Assembly: GCA_000431975.1 (NCBI GenBank)
Contig: HF988553.1
Coordinates: 1-24,184 of the forward strand
Reading direction: 5' to 3'
DNA: 24,184 nucleotides
Source of the DNA: Prevotella sp. CAG:924
Lineage (GTDB): Bacteria; Bacteroidota; Bacteroidia; Bacteroidales; Bacteroidaceae
Part shown: positions 7,123 through 14,989 of the stretch, piece after piece
How the letters are laid out: the number at the start of each line of letters is the position of its first letter
Numbering within the stretch: the stretch's first letter is position 1
Program-made: the position numbers and the translations under genes
The notes under the pieces: model-generated
Seen by the model: the letters and a program-made list of their open reading frames with translations, nothing else
Database searches by the model: none
Told to the model about the DNA's origin: nothing

Positions 7123-7386
7123 GTTTTTATACCTAATCTTCATACGCCCTTGCAACACTCTAACGAGAGCAAGCGCTGTATGACGGCACTTTTGCACCCT
7201 CCTCCCTGCTCTTCACGACATTCCTTTACCGACACTGTCCCACCCCAACCACAGGGTACCTTCGACCTTTAAACCCAAATCAAGTAAACTGCAAACACTT
7301 ATTTTATTGGCTCATCCGCTCCCTTCCGCTCTCTTGCTGGTAATCGTCAATAACACACTATCTGCAAAAACATCCTATCTACCATA

Positions 7387-7404
7387 CCTTATTATATAAT
7401 AAGG
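7387..7404. repeat. Perfect 18-bp AT-rich palindrome
   Basis: CCTTATTATATAATAAGG is its own reverse complement over all 18 bases. Without a loop it is more like a dimeric protein-binding site or cruciform than a terminator. No gene starts nearby. Confidence 0.6.
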
Positions 7405-7660
7405 ACTATCGCAAGACATCGGGCGATTTTCTAATAGGTTATTGCCTGCGTGAGCTATCTCACATGATAGCTTCTAACTTTTATCCAGCATCCTCCGGGT
7501 GCAGTAGTCAAATCAGGGAAATTTACGGTTGCTGTCAAGGGAGACGATACAATTCTTATCCGACTGTCTACTTTTCTAGAAAGGCTTTCTGCAAGGAGCC
7601 TACTATTTCAGTTTATAAAGAGAAAAAGTGTCTAGTAAAATCTAAAAAAGTCAATGTGTA

Positions 7661-7695
7661 TTCAAGGGACAAAGAATATATTTTCAAGGACAAAG
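7661..7695. repeat. Short imperfect direct repeat, period 22 bp
   Basis: TTCAAGGGACAAAG at 7661-7674 recurs as TTCAAGGACAAAG at 7683-7695, one base shorter. They lie inside the doubtful 7464-7865 frame. Confidence 0.5.
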
Positions 7696-8065
7696 TAGCA
7701 CATAGACTCTTGAAAAGATATCCTTGCATTGCCTACAGGCCTACAATATCCCCTCATGTGATCACCCACACTTCTAACATGCTCTATGTGAGAGGGAGAC
7801 CATTCGGACGCAAAATGTGTGAAAAGGATATTGGAATAAGAATAATAGAAGGGATAGAGAACTAAAGGATCTCTGTCGTATTTTTATTTAACACGCAATA
7901 AATCCGAATAAGCAGAACCCTATATGCACCATCGAATATGACAGGGAACGTCCCTGAAGATACCCGACTTTTGCAGGATAAAAGAGCCCGATCCGTATTT
8001 TTAGTAAAATCTGCTGTAAAACTCCCCAAAAAGTACTATTTAGGGCCAATAATTACTTGATTTTG

Positions 8066-8165
8066 GAAGCAATGCTTACTAGTCCGTCGAACCAATGGAA
8101 ATTTCTCTAAATCCAATAGGTAACTTGCCTTTCGAACCACTGCTTACTTTTTCGAGCACCTATAA
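8066..8165. repeat. Degenerate ~20-bp tandem-like repeats
   Basis: GAAGCAATGCTTACT (8066-8080) and GAACCACTGCTTACT (8134-8148) differ at two of 15 bases. TCGAACCA occurs at 8087-8094 and 8132-8139. A further decayed copy, TTCGAGCACCTATAAG, begins at about 8150. The units repeat roughly every 18-24 bp, with gaps. Confidence 0.5.
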
Positions 8166-8304
8166 GCCCCGTCACATCCTATCCGGCTGGAGGCCCACGA
8201 GAGGAGAAAGGAAGGCGACAGACAAATGGATGAAAGCATCCTGAGAGGTAGGCAACAAAGAATAGCAGCTAATTTTTATTTACACACGACGACTCCCACT
8301 TCGC

Positions 8305-8390
8305 GAGAGGTCATGCTGATCATCCGATAAAAACAGAGCAGTCCGATGGGGATCATTCCAAATATACTGCTGTGCGCCCCATGACCTCTC
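8305..8390. repeat. Inverted repeat with nested pairing (possible structured RNA)
   Basis: GAGAGGTCATG (8305-8315) is perfectly complementary to CATGACCTCTC (8380-8390). Inside it, CAnAGCAGT (8334-8342) pairs with ACTGCTnTG (8366-8374), leaving a 23-nt apical loop. Read on the minus strand, the inner hairpin is followed by TTTTT, so it could act as the terminator of the 11752-8499 operon, which ends about 110 nt upstream on that strand. Confidence 0.45.
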
Positions 8391-8498
8391 CAAATCAATA
8401 ATAAGAGACTCAAATGTAGCCTGACAAGAATACGGAAACTGTCGGACAAGCCATTAAAATAATATTAATGTCCGCAACTCATGACAGATCAGGATTAT

Positions 8499-9758
8499 TT
8501 ATTCCTCGATATGCAATTTCACCAGCTCTATCTTCGTCATAGTGTTCTTGACGATCTTAAACTGATATTTGCCTATGGTGATAACCTCATTGAGCTTGGG
8601 GAAACTCTGATAATCATGAAGGATAAGGCCGCCGACCGTCTTATACTCATCACTCTCCGGCAGATCGAGCCCGAACAACTCATTCACATGATCGATTTCC
8701 AGACGCGCGGAGAGGAGATAGTCACCATCCTGGAGATGCTTGGCCACATAATGCTCATTGTCGTGCTCGTCCTGAATGTCTCCGAAGATCTCCTCGACAA
8801 TATCCTCGAGGGCTACAATGCCACTTGTACCGCCAAACTCATCGATCACCACACCCAACGACCTGTTCTGCTGCAGGAATATACGCATGAGCTTCTGTGC
8901 CGTCATCGTCTCAGGCACGAAAGGCATCGTGCGGACATGATCCTGCCAGCGGTCCGGATTGCGGAACATCTCCGAGCTGTGGATATATCCTTCTATATGA
9001 TCGATGTCACCTTTATAGACAATGATCTTTGAATTGCCACTTTCTATAAACTTCTGTTTCAGTTCCTCCAGCGAGCAGTCATAGTCTACGGCATTGATCT
9101 CCGTGCGGGGCACCATACAATCGCGTACCTTAATATCAGGGAACTCCAATGCGTTTTGAAAGATCTTCACCTCATCGCCATAGGGTTGCTGCTCTGTTCC
9201 GTTGTCGACAGCCGACTGGACAAGATAATCAAGATCAACCTTCGTAAATCCTTCATCATTGTTCTCTTCTGAGAGATGAATGCCGAAAAGCCTGAGGATT
9301 CCCCGTGAAAGGAATGTTGCCAGTCGGCTGATAGGCCACAGGATGACATAGAAGAGGGCTGCAAGAGGAGCAAAGAACGTCAGCAGCGTATTGGGCGCCG
9401 ACTTGAAGAACAGCTTGGGAAGGAACTCACCCGTAAAGAGGACAATAAGTGTCGATACCAGGGTGTCGGCGATGACACGTGCTGCCGGCTCAAGGGGTTC
9501 AAACACTGTATTGTCGAACAGCTGGGCAAACAGAATACCATAAATCACAAGTACGATATTATTGCCCACCAGCATCGTCGACACGAAACCGTTGGGATGC
9601 CGGTAGAAGAAAGTGATGAGATGCTGGGCAAGCCCATTCTTCTCCTTGTCCATCTCAGCCAAGAGACGGTTACTGGAAACAAAGGCGATCTCCATGCCTG
9701 AGAAGAAGGCACTGAAGACCATCGTGATAAAGATCTCTATTATAAGAGGAATATACAT
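8499..9758 (-). CDS. CNNM/CBS-domain membrane protein (HlyC/CorC, GldE-like)
   Basis: Inner-membrane protein of 419 residues. The N-terminal CNNM (DUF21) domain has about four hydrophobic segments, starting MYIPLIIEIFITMVFSAFFSGMEIAF with the conserved SGMEIA loop, then GNNIVLVIYG and a TGEFLPK motif. A CBS pair follows (about residues 195-325, entering with RDCMVPRTEINAVD and including GVVIDEFGGTSGIVALEDIVEEIFGDI). It ends in a CorC_HlyC domain (about 340-419). This family is linked to divalent-cation (Mg2+/Co2+) efflux or sensing; in gliding Bacteroidota the related protein is called GldE. The start is ATG 9758; the longer reading to 9821 overlaps the upstream gene. It follows lptC by 4 nt, so the two are co-transcribed. 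Ion specificity and any link to LPS transport are unknown. Confidence 0.88.
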   Translation of the reverse strand: MYIPLIIEIFITMVFSAFFSGMEIAFVSSNRLLAEMDKEKNGLAQHLITFFYRHPNGFVSTMLVGNNIVLVIYGILFAQLFDNTVFEPLEPAARVIADTLVSTLIVLFTGEFLPKLFFKSAPNTLLTFFAPLAALFYVILWPISRLATFLSRGILRLFGIHLSEENNDEGFTKVDLDYLVQSAVDNGTEQQPYGDEVKIFQNALEFPDIKVRDCMVPRTEINAVDYDCSLEELKQKFIESGNSKIIVYKGDIDHIEGYIHSSEMFRNPDRWQDHVRTMPFVPETMTAQKLMRIFLQQNRSLGVVIDEFGGTSGIVALEDIVEEIFGDIQDEHDNEHYVAKHLQDGDYLLSARLEIDHVNELFGLDLPESDEYKTVGGLILHDYQSFPKLNEVITIGKYQFKIVKNTMTKIELVKLHIEE

Positions 9759-9762
9759 GCTA

Positions 9763-10413
9763 TTATTGATTGCGCACCGGTGCAGCGGGCTGTCTGATCG
9801 CCTTTCTGAGCGAATCGGCATTCTGACTCTTCGCCGTATCAGCAGGAGTCGTACTCTCCCCGAAGTCAGCCGCTGTAAACGAGCCGCGGGAGTTGGATAC
9901 GTAGTATTTGGTCATCCGCTCGTCCGAACGGAAATAGCTTCCCTGCAATGTCCGCTCAGGGGTGATGAGTTTGGAATATACATGACTATAGAGCACGTGC
10001 TCTGCCTCGTTCCAAAAGAGTTGCTCGCTCCGGAAGCGCAGGCCGTCCTTAGTAAGGACCCGCACCCGTGAGCGAAGCTCCCACAGCTTCTGCTGGTCGT
10101 AGTAGTAGGCTGTGTCACACTGGATATATCCCTGCACATGGAACTTCTCATCAAACTGTTCAAGGAACAGTCCTTTGTCAAAAGTCCAACGCGAAGGGCG
10201 CTTAGCCTGGTTCACCTCCCAACGTTCTGTCACGATGCGATACTTAATCACTCCCGAGTCGGAGATCAGCGTATTCACACCCCACGACACCATGACGGGC
10301 ACAGAGTCGCGGTCGTTGATGGCCGGGGCAGTGTGTTCCACCTGCTCCTGACAGGCCACAAAGCCCGTAAGCAACAGGACAAGAACTATGATCGACAAAG
10401 CAAGTCTGCGCAT
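9763..10413 (-). CDS. lptC: LptC-like LPS export lipoprotein
   Basis: Protein of 216 residues. The N-terminus MRRLALSIIVLVLLLTGFVAC is a lipoprotein-like signal with the acceptor Cys at residue 21, although Phe at -3 is not the usual Leu. The mature part has the beta-strand-rich LptC/OstA-like fold pattern: GVIKYRIVTERWEV, then FDEKFHVQGYIQCDTAYYYDQQKLWELRSRVRV and DGLRFRSEQLFWNEAEHVLYS. A low-complexity polar tail (about residues 180-216) follows. LptC bridges the inner-membrane LptBFG transporter and periplasmic LptA. ATG 10413 is preferred over TTG 10437 because it starts directly with the signal. The gene sits 34 nt after the outer-membrane protein gene and 4 nt before the CNNM/CBS gene, an order I recall as common in Bacteroidales. 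Confidence 0.82.
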   Translation of the reverse strand: MRRLALSIIVLVLLLTGFVACQEQVEHTAPAINDRDSVPVMVSWGVNTLISDSGVIKYRIVTERWEVNQAKRPSRWTFDKGLFLEQFDEKFHVQGYIQCDTAYYYDQQKLWELRSRVRVLTKDGLRFRSEQLFWNEAEHVLYSHVYSKLITPERTLQGSYFRSDERMTKYYVSNSRGSFTAADFGESTTPADTAKSQNADSLRKAIRQPAAPVRNQ

Positions 10414-10447
10414 GCTCTTATTTTCTTTCTCTGACAAGATATTACTT

Positions 10448-11752
10448 TTATTCCACCTTCCACTTAGCGAACCAACGCTCGTTAAACGTCAGACCGATAT
10501 TGATGCGGAACACATTCTCGGTGATGTAATTCTCTGCAGAACGGTGGATCCACTGACCGCTGATATTGAGGAAAGAACGGTTATTGTAGCCGTTCATGAT
10601 GGGAATGCCGAAGCCAATGGAAGCCCCCAGTTCCTTGGGTCCATCAGCACCGTTAATATAATAATAAGGTGTAGTGTAGCTGAAGCCTGCACGGTAGCGG
10701 ATACGCTTCAGCAGAGAACGGCCACGCTCATCAGGGCAGAACTCCACACCTCCCGTCCACTTTTGACGATCCTTGAAATAGTTGGAAGACATCACATAAG
10801 TGGATGCGTTAGTAGTATTGGCTACATAGACAGGATATTCCACATCACTCCACTTCTCCAATTCATAGTCCAAGCCAACCGTCCACTGACTGCCATGGGT
10901 ATAAGCCAAGCCACCGGCGTACTTCGTAGGAATGGCAAGCTCATAATGTCCTGACGTGGGGAAAGAAGCCGTATCTGACACTGACGTCTGCGAATTGGTG
11001 GAGATAACCTGCAAAGACGGATCTCCACCGATCTTATGACCATAAGTATAACTCAAGCCAATGGTCAGTGCATCTTGCTTAGACAGCTTGGCCTGATACT
11101 GCAAGCCACCCTGAAGAGTATAACTGTGGATGTGGGCCGTATAGGTCTTTGCCAACGAATTGGCATACGCGTCGCTATAACTGTTCACCACCGACTTTGT
11201 ATAATCACCAAAGAGATACCCTCCATTAAAACCGATTGACAACCCCTTAAATGGTTCCCAACCCATGCCAACGAATACCTGATGCACGCCACCCGTACCG
11301 CTATAAGTAGCTGTTGAGGTGGTAGAGTACTTATCATTCACCTCCTGAGTGGACATATAATTATATCCCACATTGGAGTAAGGCAACAGTCCGAAGCCAA
11401 AGCCTAAATGACGGGCCAGTCGAAAGCCACCTACTATATACTCCAAATCGGCATTGTTGGCATTCTTCTTGACATTGCCTTCTTTGAACGAGGTGATCTG
11501 TCCGCTCATGCCTATATCGAAAATAAAGGTGAGAGAATCAATCGATGAATATGACGCAGGGTTCAGATAATTCACCTGATTATGCTGACGAAGACCCATT
11601 GACAGGCCACTCATCGCACGGTTATAGCCGGAACCCTGATTAGTCAGTTCACCCAAACCAAACTGGCTGTAAGGAGAGTTAGTGCCACTTTGGGCTGTTG
11701 CCATCTGGACACTACACAGCGCCAGCAAGGCAGAAAAGAGGTATTTTCTCAT
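10448..11752 (-). CDS. Outer-membrane protein, FadL/porin-like beta barrel
   Basis: Protein of 434 residues with signal peptide MRKYLFSALLALCSVQMATA, cleaved before QSG. The mature start (SPYSQFGLGEL, then SYSSIDSLTFIFDIG) is typical of a Bacteroidota outer-membrane family often annotated as 'aromatic hydrocarbon degradation/FadL-like membrane protein'. Many alternating amphipathic strands follow to the C-terminus (FRINIGLTFNERWFAKWKVE). There is no TonB box or plug domain. ATG 11752 is chosen over GTG 11776 because it begins the signal peptide directly. It is the first gene of the operon with lptC and the CNNM/CBS gene. The promoter (-7 at 11830-11837) leaves a leader of about 70 nt. It could carry hydrophobic compounds, but no substrate can be read from the sequence. 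Confidence 0.8.
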   Translation of the reverse strand: MRKYLFSALLALCSVQMATAQSGTNSPYSQFGLGELTNQGSGYNRAMSGLSMGLRQHNQVNYLNPASYSSIDSLTFIFDIGMSGQITSFKEGNVKKNANNADLEYIVGGFRLARHLGFGFGLLPYSNVGYNYMSTQEVNDKYSTTSTATYSGTGGVHQVFVGMGWEPFKGLSIGFNGGYLFGDYTKSVVNSYSDAYANSLAKTYTAHIHSYTLQGGLQYQAKLSKQDALTIGLSYTYGHKIGGDPSLQVISTNSQTSVSDTASFPTSGHYELAIPTKYAGGLAYTHGSQWTVGLDYELEKWSDVEYPVYVANTTNASTYVMSSNYFKDRQKWTGGVEFCPDERGRSLLKRIRYRAGFSYTTPYYYINGADGPKELGASIGFGIPIMNGYNNRSFLNISGQWIHRSAENYITENVFRINIGLTFNERWFAKWKVE

Positions 11753-11829
11753 CTGTTTTTTGATGTTCGTTATCACGATATGACGAGACTATAAGTATCC
11801 TATGAATATCTCGCATACAAAGTCAACTG

Positions 11830-11837
11830 CAAAAGTA
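11830..11837 (-). promoter_or_regulatory. Predicted -7 element of the OMP-lptC-CNNM operon
   Basis: TACTTTTG on the minus strand matches TAnnTTTG. It faces away from the plus-strand -7 at 11883, so the two units share a promoter region with about 45 bp between their -7 elements. Confidence 0.5.
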
Positions 11838-11882
11838 TTGAAAAAATACGAGAGAAAAGCACGATAAGTGCAAAATATAATC

Positions 11883-11890
11883 TATTTTTG
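11883..11890 (+). promoter_or_regulatory. Predicted -7 element of the DUF4105 operon
   Basis: TATTTTTG matches TAnnTTTG. The GTG start at 11895 lies only 5 nt after it, implying an essentially leaderless mRNA, and it rules out the alternative GTG at 11868 upstream of the element. Confidence 0.55.
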
Positions 11891-11894
11891 CATC

Positions 11895-13172
11895 GTGAAA
11901 CGTTTCAAGATATTTTTCAGAATACTCGCTGCCCTCGTTTTGACTTTCTTAACGGTCAATGTGAAGGCTGTCCCATGGGCCACGCCTGCCTTCCCCGGAG
12001 ATGGCCTCAACATGCCCGAGACAACGGCAACCAGCAGGACAACAGCCCATTTCCAACGCGAAGATCCTATGGCCGCTGTAACCATATCGCTGCTTACCTG
12101 CTCACCGGGCACAGAGATCTGGAGTCTCTACGGACATACTGCCCTGCGTGTGAAGGATGAGAAGCGCGGACTCGACGTAGCCGTCAACTGGGGGTTGTTT
12201 TCCTATAGTCAGCCTTACTTCATTCCCCGTTTCGTCTTCGGCCGCTGCGACTATCAGATGGGCATGGAGCCGATGGATATCTTTCTTGCCGAATACCGTG
12301 AAGAAGGCCGCGGCGTCATCGAACAGGAACTGAATCTCAGCTCCGCGGAAAAGCAGCAGATCATCAATGCACTCGGTATGGCCTATCAACCGGAGAACCG
12401 TACCTACCGATACAATTTCTTCTACGACAACTGTACGACACGGGCACGCGACATGGTGCTCAAGCATATAACAGCGGCCATCGACTGGCATGAGCCCAAA
12501 GGCGTGGAGGTCAGTTGGCGTGACATGGTGCACGATTGGAACGGCAGTCACCGATGGGCTCGCTTCGGTAAGGATCTGCTGCTCGGTGTCAAAGCCGACT
12601 CAAAAGCTGACTTCCGCCAACGCGAATTCCTGCCCGATACGCTCCGCGCCCATTTCGCCAAAGCACAGATCAAACGTGACGGACACCTGCTACCCCTCGT
12701 TCTCAAGACCAACACACTGCTGGAGGCCGGTCCTGAGATTACAGACAGTAGCATATGGCACACGCTGACACCGACATCCATCGCCGTAATCCTCTTCGTC
12801 ATCGTCGTGTTCCTTGAGATCATGGAGTGGAAACGAAGAAAGAACTTTATCGCCATCGACATCCTACTCTTCGGTCTGAGTGGCATTACCGGTCTGATCC
12901 TGTTGGCCATGGTATTCTCACTCCACCCCACCGTACAAGTCAACCTGCAGATTCTCATCCTCAATCCTCTTTGGCTCGTGCTCCTGGGCTGGGCCTTACG
13001 CCATCACGGAGAGGGATTTCATACACGATTCTTCAGAAATGCCGTCAGCATATTCTTCATTTTGTTCCTTATAGGCTATTTTATTCAAGATTATGCTGAA
13101 GGAATTACCATTTTGGCATGTATTTTGATGTCAAGAACCATACGGTACGCTCCCAAGCAACAAGAAAAGTAA
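11895..13172 (+). CDS. DUF4105 (Lnb N-terminal domain) membrane protein
   Basis: Protein of 425 residues from GTG 11895, which gives a clean signal sequence (MKRFKIFFRILAALVLTFLT). The periplasmic domain shows DUF4105 hallmarks: SPGTEIWSLYGHTALRV with H81, NWGLFSY, then YRYNFFYDNCTTRARD with C180. The His and Cys resemble a papain-like/NlpC-P60 dyad. After about residue 290 come five hydrophobic segments. DUF4105 is the periplasmic domain of Lnb, a lipoprotein N-acyltransferase known from Firmicutes; Bacteroidota lack Lnt, and a Lnb-type activity has been proposed there, so that role is plausible but not shown by sequence alone. It is 4 nt from the downstream phosphatase-like gene, clearly one operon, and divergent from the lptC operon. 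Confidence 0.82.
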   Translation: MKRFKIFFRILAALVLTFLTVNVKAVPWATPAFPGDGLNMPETTATSRTTAHFQREDPMAAVTISLLTCSPGTEIWSLYGHTALRVKDEKRGLDVAVNWGLFSYSQPYFIPRFVFGRCDYQMGMEPMDIFLAEYREEGRGVIEQELNLSSAEKQQIINALGMAYQPENRTYRYNFFYDNCTTRARDMVLKHITAAIDWHEPKGVEVSWRDMVHDWNGSHRWARFGKDLLLGVKADSKADFRQREFLPDTLRAHFAKAQIKRDGHLLPLVLKTNTLLEAGPEITDSSIWHTLTPTSIAVILFVIVVFLEIMEWKRRKNFIAIDILLFGLSGITGLILLAMVFSLHPTVQVNLQILILNPLWLVLLGWALRHHGEGFHTRFFRNAVSIFFILFLIGYFIQDYAEGITILACILMSRTIRYAPKQQEK

Positions 13173-13176
13173 CAGC

Positions 13177-14610
13177 ATGAGATATTTAGCACTGATTCTC
13201 GCAGCCCTTACCTCCGCCGAGATGCAAGCGTTCGGACTTGCTCCCCGGCTAGTAGTCAGCGTGTCCATTGACCAGCTGCGCACTGACTATATGGAAGCAT
13301 TCGCTCCCCTCTATGGAAGTGACGGCTTCCGCCGGCTGATGGACCAGGGACGAGTGTACGACTGTGCCTCTTATCCCTACACACCTGTCGACCGCGCTTC
13401 GGCTGCCGCCACGCTGTCGACAGGCTCAACACCCTTCTATAACGGTATCATCAGCGAAGGATGGCTCAACCGCGAGACGCTACAACTCTCCAACTGTACG
13501 CTCGATGACAAGAACATGCCATCGCCCGTCCGCCTGCTCACCTCTACGCTTGGCGACGAGATGAAGCTGAGCTCTGACGGCGCGGCTATCGTCTACAGTT
13601 TTGCCGCCGACCGCGAATCGGCCATTCTGTCAGCCGGTCATGCCGCCAACGGCGCCTATTGGCTTGACAACGACGGACAGTGGTGCACCTCATCATGGTA
13701 TGCCGGCAAGCAGGCCAAATGGATCGATGCCTACAACGTGATCAGCGCTCCTGCAGAGACGCCTAAGACTGGAAAACGCAAGAAGAAAGGCAAAGCGAAT
13801 CCCACCAACGACCGTGTGGTGGACGCTTCCCTCCAGGCTATCACAGCCAACGCCATGGGCCGCGATGATGTCAGCGACCTGCTCTGCATCACCCTCTCGG
13901 CAACGAAACCCGACGGCACGCCGGTCACCCGCTGGCAGACAGATATGGAGAGCGTCTACCGCTCCCTCGACCAATCGCTGGCCAAGTTGATCAACGGCAT
14001 AGAAAAACAGGTACCCCTCGACCGGGTGCTCTTCGTTTTCACTTCGACTGGTTATACTGATGACCAGCCCGACAACCTCGAACGTTATCATATTCCTACC
14101 GGAACCTTCTACATCAACCGTACGGCCTCATTACTCAATGTCTATCTTGGGGCCATCTACGGACAAGGACGCTATGTAGAAGCCTGTTTCAACAATGAGA
14201 TGTACCTTGACCACCGCCTCATCGAACAGAAGCGCGTGGCCATCTCAGAGGTGCTCACCCACTGCTCCGAATTCCTCATACAATGCGCCGGCGTAGCCGA
14301 TGTCTATACCAGCGACCGCCTGATGGCCGGCAATTCTGATATCAGGAAAGTACGGGCCGGCTTCAACCCCTCCCTCTCCGGCGATATCATCGTCGATGTG
14401 GCACCAGGCTGGAAACTGCTCAACGAAGATAATCATCAAACATACATTCCCCGTGCAGGCTTCATACCTTTTCCCATCGTCTTTATGGGCAACGGTATGA
14501 AAGCGCAGCACATCACCACACCTGTCACGGTAGACCACATTGCGCCTACTGTGGCTAAAGCTATCCGCATACGCGCACCTAATGCGTGTACGGTAGAACC
14601 GTTGTTCTAA
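13177..14610 (+). CDS. Alkaline-phosphatase-superfamily protein, probably catalytically inactive
   Basis: Exported protein of 477 residues with a short signal (MRYLALILAALTSAEMQAFG). The fold is that of the type I phosphodiesterase/PafA-like branch: VVSVSIDQLRTDY with the first metal Asp (D32), then TLSTGSTPFYNGI (79-91), SVYRSLDQSLAKLI, and near the end VDHIAPTVAKAIRIRAP. The key residues appear replaced. The nucleophile/GH segment reads VDRASAAAT (71-79), the usual (S/T)-D-x-x-GH segment reads SATKPDGTP (241-249), the usual (T/S)-(A/S)-DHG reads TSTGY (289-293), and the late His segment reads RAGFIPFP (426-433). Only D32 survives, so phosphatase activity is unlikely; a binding or scaffold role is inferred. 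It is coupled to the DUF4105 gene (4-nt gap). An unusual basic linker (GKRKKKGK) lies around residues 196-203. Confidence 0.8.
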   Translation: MRYLALILAALTSAEMQAFGLAPRLVVSVSIDQLRTDYMEAFAPLYGSDGFRRLMDQGRVYDCASYPYTPVDRASAAATLSTGSTPFYNGIISEGWLNRETLQLSNCTLDDKNMPSPVRLLTSTLGDEMKLSSDGAAIVYSFAADRESAILSAGHAANGAYWLDNDGQWCTSSWYAGKQAKWIDAYNVISAPAETPKTGKRKKKGKANPTNDRVVDASLQAITANAMGRDDVSDLLCITLSATKPDGTPVTRWQTDMESVYRSLDQSLAKLINGIEKQVPLDRVLFVFTSTGYTDDQPDNLERYHIPTGTFYINRTASLLNVYLGAIYGQGRYVEACFNNEMYLDHRLIEQKRVAISEVLTHCSEFLIQCAGVADVYTSDRLMAGNSDIRKVRAGFNPSLSGDIIVDVAPGWKLLNEDNHQTYIPRAGFIPFPIVFMGNGMKAQHITTPVTVDHIAPTVAKAIRIRAPNACTVEPLF

Positions 14611-14989
14611 CAAGCTGTCACTTCCGCAGATGGCTATCGCAGACACAATGTCACAGGAAAAGAATTGGCATACCTGTCTCAAGTCATACAGCCCATTACG
14701 CACAGCTTCTTAGAACCAATCCATCATTGGAAGTCCGAAGGATTTAGTACCATTACCGGTCTGATACCCTTGTTAGAGGTATCACAGGTTGCCGGTACAA
14801 AATGACGGACGAGAGGCACCAGGTAAGCCAATAAAGCGACATCGTTTGCGGCCTTATGCCCTCGTTGGGGTTAAATCCGCCCTCCCCTTAAAGGCGGGAA
14901 ATGGCAAGAATGATGGACCATAAATTATTCAAAGTCTCTGTAATTCAAATAAATTTCACAAATAGAGCTATTTATCGGCTGAAAAGTCG
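14611..14989. other. Intergenic region upstream of secA with several hairpins
   Basis: No protein gene is visible in these ~380 nt. Structures are a small hairpin CCAAT/ATTGG at 14716-14730, a long imperfect hairpin at 14747-14798, and CCGCC/GGCGG at about 14877-14897, which overlaps a competing GGGG/CCCC pairing. One of these may terminate the DUF4105 operon, but none has a clear T tract. The secA promoter follows. Confidence 0.5.
14747..14798. repeat. Long imperfect inverted repeat before secA
   Basis: GTACC (14747-14751) pairs with GGTAC (14794-14798), an ACC/GGT block pairs in the middle, and TGATACC (14762-14768) pairs with GGTATCA (14778-14784) around a 9-nt loop. The interrupted 20-bp arms look like a structured RNA or a decayed inverted-repeat element. 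Confidence 0.5.

Larger units (their letters stand above)
7123..8498. other. Gene-poor intergenic region with degenerate repeats
   Basis: About 1.4 kb between the tRNA-Pro terminator and the 3' end of the CNNM/CBS gene has no convincing protein gene. The one long frame (7464-7865) is Lys/Tyr-rich, AT-richer than its neighbours, and starts inside a hairpin. I see no rRNA, tmRNA, RNase P or SRP RNA signature. It does hold a perfect 18-bp palindrome (7387-7404), competing hairpins (7450-7472), a short direct repeat (7661-7695), a set of degenerate ~20-bp repeats (8066-8165) and an 11-bp inverted repeat with nested pairing (8305-8390). It may be a graveyard of a lost element or contain an unrecognised small RNA. 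Confidence 0.6.

Noticed and set aside
7033..7272. 79-residue frame beginning in tRNA-Pro
   Set aside because: It runs through the tRNA and its terminator; the protein has no recognisable features.
7464..7865. 133-residue open frame in the gene-poor region
   Set aside because: Lys/Tyr-rich low-complexity translation, lower GC than neighbours, internal direct repeat, no promoter or family resemblance, and the start falls within a hairpin.
8066..8165. CRISPR-like array
   Set aside because: The repeats are short, degenerate, irregularly spaced, and have no unique spacers of constant length or nearby cas genes.
7018..8498. Integrated element using tRNA-Pro as attachment site
   Set aside because: No integrase, no duplicate of the tRNA 3' end and no mobile genes are present in the window.
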